DNA from: Prevotella sp.
GTDB taxonomy: Bacteria > Bacteroidota > Bacteroidia > Bacteroidales > Bacteroidaceae
Length of the DNA: 64,000 nucleotides
Direction: 5' to 3'
Assembly (NCBI GenBank): GCA_017561825.1
Contig: JAFZBK010000069.1
Span: 1 to 64,000 of the forward strand
Shown: positions 17,364-26,687 of the stretch, piece by piece
How the letters are laid out: each line of letters begins with the position of its first letter
Position numbering within the stretch: position 1 is the first letter of the stretch
Translations under genes and position numbers: made by a program
Notes under the pieces: model-generated
The model's input: the letters and a program-made list of their open reading frames with translations, nothing else
What the model was told of the DNA's origin: nothing
Databases searched by the model: none

Positions 17364-18593
17364 TTACTCAAGCAGCCTCCTCGCGAAGTACCTCACCGGA
17401 TACCACACAGCCAGGAATCCCACAATGAGCACGGTGAAGAACACCAGGATGATATCCGTAGGATGAACGCTTACCGGGTAGGCATCCACCACAAAGGAGC
17501 CACTCGACTGTCCCAGACTCACCAGTCCGAACCGCTGCTGCAGCCAGCAGAGGAACAGTCCGATAGCAATACCGATGATAGCCCCAAAGAACGAGATCAG
17601 TCGTCCCTCAAAGAGGAAGATCCTGATGATCTGTTTATCGCTGGCACCTAAGTTCCGCAGTGTCACCACATCGTCCTTTTTATCGATAATCAACATCGAG
17701 AGCGATCCGATGATATTAAAGCAGGCCACCACCAGGATAAAGGTGAGGAAGATATAGGCGATGAACTTCTCGATCTCCATGATACGGAACGTGTCAGCCT
17801 GTTGCTCATAGCGATCCTCCACCTTGTATTTATCCCCAGCGATTTTCTGCATCTGCTTCTTCACCGCATCCAAGTCGCTCCCCTGCTTCAGTCGTAGTTC
17901 CAACGAGGAGATCATCCCCTCCTTCCAGAACAAGTTCCGTGCAAAGGCGATGGGTGCGATGATATAGTTCTTGTCGTACTTCGCTTGTTTCACCGAGAAG
18001 ATCACACCTGGCGAGAGCAGTGAGTCCTCTACGAATGCCTCCTCGGGGTTCGCCATGTCCAGCTGTCCCTCCCTTTTGGGTGCATAGATCTTCAGGTAGT
18101 CGTTCCAGCGGGCACCTGTAGCCAGCTCAGCCGCCAGTCGTAAGCCCAGCACACCATATTGAAGGTTGGCTGCCTGCAGCTCGAACTCCCCGTCGCCATA
18201 CAGAATCTCCGTGATATGCGTCAGCTCCGCGAAGTTATCATCCACGCCCTTGATCACCACCATGGCCTGCTTGTCGCGATACATCGCCAGGGCGTTGTCC
18301 TCCAGACTCTCCGTGGCCACATCCACCTGCGGCAGTTGTCGTATCTGTGTCAGGATGGAATCATCGGCAGGAGCGGTCTTTCCCGTCACGGGCGTGACCT
18401 TCAGTTGCGGATCAAAGGCCGTAAAGAACGTAGCCACCATGTCATGGAACCCGTTGAACACGCTCAGTGTCACCACCAGCGCCATCGTTGCCACAGCCAC
18501 ACCAATCACGCTGATCGCACTGATCACGTTGATGGCGTTCGTGCTTTTCTTCGAGAAGAGGTAGCGTTTGGCGATGTAGAACGGGAAATTCAT
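17364..18593 (-). CDS. LolC/LolE-like ABC transporter permease
   Basis: A 409-residue FtsX/MacB-type inner-membrane protein: N-terminal helix (residues ~20-45), a large periplasmic domain, then three C-terminal helices (about 275-300, 325-345, 370-395). The opening IAKRYLFSKKSTNAINVISAIS closely fits lipoprotein-releasing LolC/E proteins. It would work with a LolD ATPase, which is not in this window, to move lipoproteins to the outer membrane. It starts 8 bases after rbfA, so the two are co-transcribed. Other FtsX-family roles cannot be excluded. Confidence 0.85.
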   Translation of the reverse strand: MNFPFYIAKRYLFSKKSTNAINVISAISVIGVAVATMALVVTLSVFNGFHDMVATFFTAFDPQLKVTPVTGKTAPADDSILTQIRQLPQVDVATESLEDNALAMYRDKQAMVVIKGVDDNFAELTHITEILYGDGEFELQAANLQYGVLGLRLAAELATGARWNDYLKIYAPKREGQLDMANPEEAFVEDSLLSPGVIFSVKQAKYDKNYIIAPIAFARNLFWKEGMISSLELRLKQGSDLDAVKKQMQKIAGDKYKVEDRYEQQADTFRIMEIEKFIAYIFLTFILVVACFNIIGSLSMLIIDKKDDVVTLRNLGASDKQIIRIFLFEGRLISFFGAIIGIAIGLFLCWLQQRFGLVSLGQSSGSFVVDAYPVSVHPTDIILVFFTVLIVGFLAVWYPVRYFARRLLE

Positions 18594-18601
18594 GCGACGT
18601 A

Positions 18602-18937
18602 TTATTTCTTCAGCAATTCATCGATATGCTCGATGTAGTCGAGCGAGTCGTCAATAAAGAACCGCAGTTCGGGGATAATACGTAACTGGTTACGCACTCG
18701 TGTTCCCAGTTCGTAGCGGATGGTTTTCTCGTTCGTCTGGATGTTTGTCAGCAGCTCCTCTCCTTTCTCGCTGGGGAAGATGCTGAGATAGGCGGTACAG
18801 ATGCTCAGGTCGGGTGAAATCTTCACTCTCGTCACGCTCACCATTACCCCGTGCATCATTCTTGTCTGACTCTGGAAGATGAGGCTCAGCTCCTTCTGCA
18901 GCAGACGTGAAATCCTATTTTGTCTTGTTTCTTGCAT
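18602..18937 (-). CDS. rbfA: 30S ribosome-binding factor A
   Basis: A cytoplasmic KH-fold factor that assists late 30S maturation and 16S rRNA 5' processing. The 111-residue length is typical. Family features include the basic start TRQNRISRLLQKELSLIFQ, the central VSVTRVKISPDLSICTAYLSIFP strand region and LRFFIDDSLDYIEHIDELL at the end. The rbfA-lolC/E order is seen in other Bacteroidales. A promoter box lies just upstream. Confidence 0.93.
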   Translation of the reverse strand: MQETRQNRISRLLQKELSLIFQSQTRMMHGVMVSVTRVKISPDLSICTAYLSIFPSEKGEELLTNIQTNEKTIRYELGTRVRNQLRIIPELRFFIDDSLDYIEHIDELLKK

Positions 18938-18959
18938 GTTCTATTCCTATTTTTGAATG

Positions 18960-18967
18960 CAAAAGTA
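18960..18967 (-). promoter_or_regulatory. Promoter -7 box of rbfA
   Basis: TACTTTTG on the minus strand followed by CATTC, 23 bases before the ATG. No good -33 element was seen. Confidence 0.55.
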
Positions 18968-19029
18968 ATGAATAATATGCAATAATCCACATTATTTATT
19001 GAAAAAATGCAGGAGCCACTGTTGAGACA

Positions 19030-20328
19030 TTACATTTTCGGTTCAGCAATTTCCTTTCCACGACAGAAGCGGTGAGCAATCTGACGGTCGTCACCTACAT
19101 AGATGAATCGTTCCAAACGATGCAAGAGTGAGTATTCATCAGGATGCAGCACTTCATCGTCAATGACCAGTGCATCGAAATCGTAGCCGGGCTCGAAACT
19201 GCCGACCTTTCCGAAGAAGCTTCCTGCCGACTTGGTGGCTATCCAGAACACTTCGGGCAAGGTTAAGAAGGCCTTACTATGATCAAGTTGGTAGTGCATT
19301 TTGCTTACCTGGATGGCGTAAGTCAACATGCGGAACATGCACAGGTCATGACCACCGCTGATGTCGCTGCCGAGGCCTACACGCAATCCCTCGTCGAGGA
19401 AGGTGCGTACAGGAGCCATGCCCGACGACAGGTTGAAGTTGGATGTAGGACAGTGGGCCACCATGACACCGTTGTGTTTCATCATTTCAAGTTCATCGCC
19501 CGATGTCCAAACGCAGTGGGCCATGATCGTTGGCGTTTGTCCAAAGAGACCATAGCGGTTATAGGCATCACCATAGCAAGTACTCTCTTTTTCCAACTCT
19601 TGCACCCATGCAATCTCCGACGTGTTTTCCGACAGGTGCGACTGTACAGGCAACTGATATTTATTGGCCAGTTCACCACAGGCCTTCAGCAACTCTGGTG
19701 TACACGACGGAACGAAGCGTGGCGTGATAATGGGACGCACAAGGGGAGTTGACAGTTGACAATTGACAATTGACAATTGTGGGAATTCCTTGATTAGAGA
19801 CTCATTGCCCCGCACCATCTCTTCCACGTCCTCAGAGAGATTGTCAGGACAGTTGCGGTTCATGGCCACCTTACCTACCAGTGCGCCCATGCCAGCTTCT
19901 TGATACAATTTCATCAGCAGACGGGTGCTTTCGGTGTGTATGGTTCCGAAGACGCAACTACGCATGGTACCGAAGAGCCATTGTGTATGCAGGAAACGAC
20001 GGTACATGCGCTCAGCATAATGGATGTCGGCATACTTCGCCTCCTCAGGGAACGTGTAGTTCTGCAACCACGGTAACAGTTCCAGATCCATGGCCACGCC
20101 CTGATTATGCACCTGAGGCGCATGCACATGCATGTCGTTCATGGCAGGAATGAGCAGACGGTTGCCGAAATCCACGAACTCCGCATCCTCATAGCCAGTC
20201 CGCGGTCTTTCTGTCATCACCTCTTCCACACGCCCATCGGCATCCACGGCGATATAGCCGTTTTCCAACACTTCAAAACGGTCTTTCTCCTTTGTATAGA
20301 TGATATGAGCCTTATATACCTTTCGCAT
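19030..20328 (-). CDS. guaD: Guanine deaminase / amidohydrolase
   Basis: A 432-residue metal-dependent amidohydrolase that most resembles guanine deaminase (guanine to xanthine). Zinc ligands and catalytic motifs are visible: DMHVHAPQV near the N terminus, QSHLSEN, MAHCVW and GLGSDISGGHD. The ATG at 20328 is chosen over a longer frame whose extra 24 codons cover the promoter box. About residues 183-193 are encoded by a run of 7-bp repeats and read SIVNCQLST, an odd insertion described separately. Neighbouring amidohydrolases (e.g. chlorohydrolases) share these motifs, so the substrate is probable, not certain. Confidence 0.85.
   Translation of the reverse strand: MRKVYKAHIIYTKEKDRFEVLENGYIAVDADGRVEEVMTERPRTGYEDAEFVDFGNRLLIPAMNDMHVHAPQVHNQGVAMDLELLPWLQNYTFPEEAKYADIHYAERMYRRFLHTQWLFGTMRSCVFGTIHTESTRLLMKLYQEAGMGALVGKVAMNRNCPDNLSEDVEEMVRGNESLIKEFPQLSIVNCQLSTPLVRPIITPRFVPSCTPELLKACGELANKYQLPVQSHLSENTSEIAWVQELEKESTCYGDAYNRYGLFGQTPTIMAHCVWTSGDELEMMKHNGVMVAHCPTSNFNLSSGMAPVRTFLDEGLRVGLGSDISGGHDLCMFRMLTYAIQVSKMHYQLDHSKAFLTLPEVFWIATKSAGSFFGKVGSFEPGYDFDALVIDDEVLHPDEYSLLHRLERFIYVGDDRQIAHRFCRGKEIAEPKM
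19749..19780. repeat. TTGACAA heptamer repeat inside guaD
   Basis: Four heptamers (TTGACAG then TTGACAA three times) plus a partial unit, in frame within the guanine deaminase gene. On the coding strand they read as CAATTGTCAATTGTC-type sequence giving SIVNCQLS. Runs of this kind are usually found between genes in Bacteroidales. Confidence 0.85.
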
Positions 20329-20368
20329 GATAATTATATGAGTTTCTCCGTTAAATGTTATTCGACTA

Positions 20369-20376
20369 CAAAAATA
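20369..20376 (-). promoter_or_regulatory. Promoter -7 box of guaD
   Basis: TATTTTTG on the minus strand, 40 bases before the ATG at 20328; an ATTG stands 21 bases upstream at the -33 position. Confidence 0.55.
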
Positions 20377-20427
20377 GTGAAAAATAAGGAAACATCGCAA
20401 TATTTGAACGTATATTTAACAAAAGAA

Positions 20428-20451
20428 AAGAGGATGCGTATGCATCCTCTT
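20428..20451 (-). terminator. Terminator of the FMN-binding protein gene
   Basis: A perfect 10-bp stem AAGAGGATGC (20428-20437) with its complement (20442-20451) around a four-base loop; on the minus strand it is followed by TTCTTTTG. It separates this gene from the downstream guaD promoter. Confidence 0.8.
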
Positions 20452-20480
20452 CTATCGTTCAACCACAAATCTCAACTTCC

Positions 20481-20897
20481 TTACTTATTCTTCTGATAGT
20501 ACTCCAGTCCGCGTTTCACGTTCTCCTTCACGGCATCGCTCGACATGGTAGCACCGGTTACACCATCAACCTTCATTTTCACGGCCTTGGCAACCTTCTG
20601 ACCATTCCACTTGGCAAGGATCGCGTTCTTAACCTGAACGAAATACTTGGGCGTTTCCTGGTTCTTCAATGCCTCCACCTTCTCCACCTTACCGTTCTTG
20701 ATGTAGATGTTCAACGGGGTGGTGCTGCGGTAACCCTTCACATCGCTGGCCAAGGTGGTGGTGTTCACGACATAAGTGCCGTCGGCCATCTTGGTCATCA
20801 CAGACGACTGATTCTTACCTGCAAAGGCGGTGGTACCCAATGTAGTAATAACCATCAGGGTACAGCATATGGTCAAAATAAAACCTGTTCTTTTCAT
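20481..20897 (-). CDS. Secreted FMN-binding domain protein
   Basis: A 138-residue protein with a signal peptide (first ~27 residues, ending TTAFA) and one FMN-binding domain. The motif DGVTGATMSS near residue 113 fits the [D]xx[ST]GA[TS] site at which ApbE-type transferases attach FMN covalently through a threonine. It probably carries electrons outside the cytoplasmic membrane, as in extracellular flavin systems and Rnf/Nqr subunits. No ApbE, ferric reductase or membrane partner is next to it, so its electron donor and acceptor are unknown. It has its own promoter and terminator. Confidence 0.85.
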   Translation of the reverse strand: MKRTGFILTICCTLMVITTLGTTAFAGKNQSSVMTKMADGTYVVNTTTLASDVKGYRSTTPLNIYIKNGKVEKVEALKNQETPKYFVQVKNAILAKWNGQKVAKAVKMKVDGVTGATMSSDAVKENVKRGLEYYQKNK

Positions 20898-20927
20898 TTT
20901 CCTATAAATTGTTTAATATTTTCGATG

Positions 20928-20958
20928 CAAAAGTACGAATTAAATGCGAAGTACCAAG
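20928..20958 (-). promoter_or_regulatory. Promoter of the FMN-binding protein gene
   Basis: CTTG (20955-20958), 19 bases, TACTTTTG (20928-20935) on the minus strand; leader about 26 bases. Confidence 0.6.
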
Positions 20959-21085
20959 GATATTGCCATAAAAACATGTCGTATTTTGGAAATATTAGCT
21001 AATTTTAGGGGAAAACTGCACCGACTCTTGCGAGTCAGTATAGGGGAGGAGTATAGGAAAAGTGTGCAAAGTTGCGTTTCAAATT

Positions 21086-21173
21086 GGGTATAGGCGACAG
21101 ATCGTTTGCCTATAGGCGCACGATCGTTTGGGTATAGGCAAACGATCGTTTGGGTATAGGCAAACGATGGGAA
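21086..21173. repeat. Tandem array of 22-bp units with palindromic core
   Basis: Four head-to-tail units start at 21086, 21108, 21130 and 21152, each exactly 22 bp. Each begins GGGTATAGGC or a variant; unit junctions create the palindrome AAACGATCGTTT. Units 1-2 carry a few substitutions and unit 4 ends degenerate. Confidence 0.9.
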
Positions 21174-21263
21174 AACGGCACTTTTCTCCCTTATTCCTTA
21201 AGGTATTACCCCAGTAAGAACTATAATAATGCCCTCCAATTCCATACATACAAAACAGCAAAT

Positions 21264-21293
21264 GGTTACATGGTTACAGCTGTAACCGTAACC
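21264..21293. repeat. Palindrome GGTTACAGCTGTAACC with flanking half-copies
   Basis: A perfect 16-bp palindrome at 21272-21287 is flanked by further GGTTAC (left) and GTAACC (right) copies, giving a nested inverted repeat. It lies about 120 bases beyond the terminator of the esterase gene. Confidence 0.75.
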
Positions 21294-21410
21294 GTTTGCC
21301 CATAATTAAATGACAGAGTAAATGCCCCACACCAACTAGCCTGGGTGTTACCAGTAGTATGACCGCACTTAATAATGGTGCCATGAGAATGGGAACTGCT
21401 ATTTACAAGA

Positions 21411-21436
21411 AAAACGCCCCCGATTTTCGGAGGCGT
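21411..21436 (-). terminator. Terminator of the double esterase gene
   Basis: On the minus strand a 10-bp stem (ACGCCTCCGA with TCGGGGGCGT, one G-U pair) and three-base loop are followed by five T residues, 24 bases after the esterase stop. Confidence 0.85.
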
Positions 21437-21459
21437 TCTATCATTGCTAAATCCTGCTC

Positions 21460-23762
<2,303 letters not shown>

Positions 23763-23794
23763 TTTGGTTTTTCGCTCACTTAATCGTAACTTTG
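23763..23794 (+). promoter_or_regulatory. Promoter of the RidA/chorismatase-like gene, at the start codon
   Basis: TTTG (23763-23766), 20 bases, TAACTTTG (23787-23794): perfect consensus. The ATG begins at 23800, only five bases after the box, where transcription itself should start. The mRNA may therefore be leaderless. Confidence 0.65.
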
Positions 23795-23799
23795 CACCC

Positions 23800-24939
23800 A
23801 TGAATACAAAACTATTTAATCAGGCGTATGCTGAAATAAGCTGTTTTGACAACGGAACAGAGGTAACGGAATACCACGTGATGCTGCATGTGAGCGATGG
23901 GACACTGTCCTATCGCGAACAACTGGCAGCCATCGATCAGGCCTATACCAAGCTACTGAGGGAAGACCTTCCTGGTGCCAAGACGGTGTTCAAACGCTAT
24001 TTCCTGAGTGACGCATACAACCAGGCTGACGCTATTCTTGCCATGGAATGCGACTATGCCGACTATGCCTTGTCGATCATCGAGCAAGCACCGCTCGATG
24101 GTACGAAGATTGCTGTATGGGCTTATCTGCAGACTGGTGTGGAGACACGTGCCCTGCACTGCGGACTCCATGAGGTGACACATGGTCAATACCGTCATCT
24201 ATGGAATGCCAGCGCCCATAATCTGGCCAAGAACTCTGAATACCAGACCCGTCTGCTGCTCAACGAATATATCATGCAGCTGATGCAGGAGGGATGCAGT
24301 CTGGCCGACAACTGTATCCGCACCTGGTTCTTCGTGAACGATGTGGATAACAACTATCCGGGTGTAGTGAAGGCACGTAATACGGTGTTCTTCACGCAGA
24401 ACCTTACCGACGAGACTCATTTCATTGCCAGTACGGGTATCGGTGGCCGACAAGCTGATGCCCATGTGCTCTCACAAATGGATAACTACGCCGTTGACGG
24501 TATCAGCAGAGAGCAGGTTCACTACCTGTATGCTGCCACCCACCTGAACAGAACCAGCGACTACGGAGTGAGCTTCGAGCGTGGCACCTATATCAACTAC
24601 GGTGACCGTCGTCATGTGTTCATCTCGGGTACTGCCAGCATCAACAACAAAGGTGAGATCGTTCACAAAGGAGATGTGGCAGCCCAGACACGACACATGT
24701 GGGGTAACGTGGAAGCCTTGCTGAAGGAAGCAGGTTCTTCTTATGATGAGGTGATGCAGATGATTGTGTATCTGCGCGATATATCCGACTATCACACCGT
24801 GAAGGCGCTCTACGACGAGCGGTTCCCCGATAAACCGAAGGTGTTCGTAAACGGACCCGTTTGTCGTCCAGGCTGGCTCGTGGAGATGGAGTGCATGGCC
24901 ATCAAGAACATTCAGGATGACGCCTTCGCCCCATTCTGA
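23800..24939 (+). CDS. RidA-fold protein resembling chorismatases (FkbO/Hyg5 type)
   Basis: A 379-residue cytoplasmic protein. The last ~125 residues form a RidA/YjgF-like domain (VFISGTASINNKGEIVHKGD, then WGNVEALLKEAGSSYDEVMQMIVYLRD). The N-terminal half looks like a diverged second copy of the same fold. RidA's usual PAR arginine site is not conserved; instead the end reads VCRPGWLVEMECMA. That resembles the chorismatase ending (CRxELLxEIE), as I recall it. A chorismate-hydrolysing activity is therefore a hypothesis; an imine deaminase or unrelated role is possible. No aromatic-pathway neighbour is present. The start is set by the promoter, with no upstream leader. Confidence 0.6.
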   Translation: MNTKLFNQAYAEISCFDNGTEVTEYHVMLHVSDGTLSYREQLAAIDQAYTKLLREDLPGAKTVFKRYFLSDAYNQADAILAMECDYADYALSIIEQAPLDGTKIAVWAYLQTGVETRALHCGLHEVTHGQYRHLWNASAHNLAKNSEYQTRLLLNEYIMQLMQEGCSLADNCIRTWFFVNDVDNNYPGVVKARNTVFFTQNLTDETHFIASTGIGGRQADAHVLSQMDNYAVDGISREQVHYLYAATHLNRTSDYGVSFERGTYINYGDRRHVFISGTASINNKGEIVHKGDVAAQTRHMWGNVEALLKEAGSSYDEVMQMIVYLRDISDYHTVKALYDERFPDKPKVFVNGPVCRPGWLVEMECMAIKNIQDDAFAPF

Positions 24940-25069
24940 TACCCGATTTTGTCAACTGCATTGAGCATTCGGAAAAGTAGCACGTGCAATCTGACGGTTT
25001 GTGTATTAAAAATCATTAAATCGATAGTAATTCAAAAGTCGATTTTTTCCGATATAGCCAAAATCGCTG

Positions 25070-25077
25070 TATCTTTG
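25070..25077 (+). promoter_or_regulatory. Promoter -7 box of eno
   Basis: TATCTTTG followed by CACCCG; predicts a leader of about 75 bases before the eno ATG. No convincing -33 TTTG was found. Confidence 0.6.
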
Positions 25078-25149
25078 CACCCGCATTATATATATAATAA
25101 GGTGTAATCCTTATTCTTACACGGACGAGTTTATCATTATTTTAAATAA

Positions 25150-26466
<1,317 letters not shown>

Positions 26467-26491
26467 TCAGTCTGACAACAACAAAACAAAG

Positions 26492-26522
26492 GCTCCTGAG
26501 TTCGCACTCAGGAGCTTTTTTT
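26492..26522 (+). terminator. Terminator of eno
   Basis: A perfect 10-bp stem GCTCCTGAGT / ACTCAGGAGC with a TCGC loop, followed by seven T residues, 25 bases after the eno stop. Confidence 0.92.
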
Positions 26523-26630
26523 ATTCGAGGAAGGAGGAATTTTCGGAGCAGCGAGTGCATAACCAAGCTTGCTTGAGTTTTGCCGAGTCGTGACGAAATT
26601 CATGGAACGAAGTGACATAATGTGGAATGC
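26523..26630. other. Non-coding spacer between the eno and secDF terminators
   Basis: About 108 bases with no open frame of interest, bounded by two terminators facing each other. It contains AAGCTTGCTTGAG and CGAAGTG/CGAGTG repeats reminiscent of dispersed intergenic sequence. I see no gene or promoter in it. Confidence 0.5.
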
Positions 26631-26667
26631 AAAAAAAGAATCCGCACGGTGAAAACCATGCGGATTC
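26631..26667 (-). terminator. Terminator of secDF
   Basis: A 13-bp stem (GAATCCGCATGGT with ACCGTGCGGATTC, one U-G pair) around a four-base loop, followed on the minus strand by seven T residues. Confidence 0.9.
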
Positions 26668-26687
26668 AAATTGTATGTAAAGTAGGT

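Larger units (their letters stand above)
20959..21410. other. Long intergenic stretch with several structured elements
   Basis: About 450 bases without a credible gene. It holds a small hairpin (GACTC TTGC GAGTC, 21023-21036), TATAGG-containing sequence, the 22-bp array at 21086-21173, and the GGTTACAGCTGTAACC palindrome at 21272-21287. A 60-codon open frame on the minus strand across the array merely translates the repeats and is not accepted as a gene. No promoter consensus was found that would drive an RNA here. Confidence 0.6.

Noticed and set aside
21086-21173. CRISPR array
   Set aside because: Units are directly abutting with no unique spacers, and no cas genes are present. The 44196 palindromes fail for the same reason.
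21079-21261. A 60-codon frame across the 22-bp array
   Set aside because: Its protein is only the translated repeats plus junk; no promoter box precedes it.
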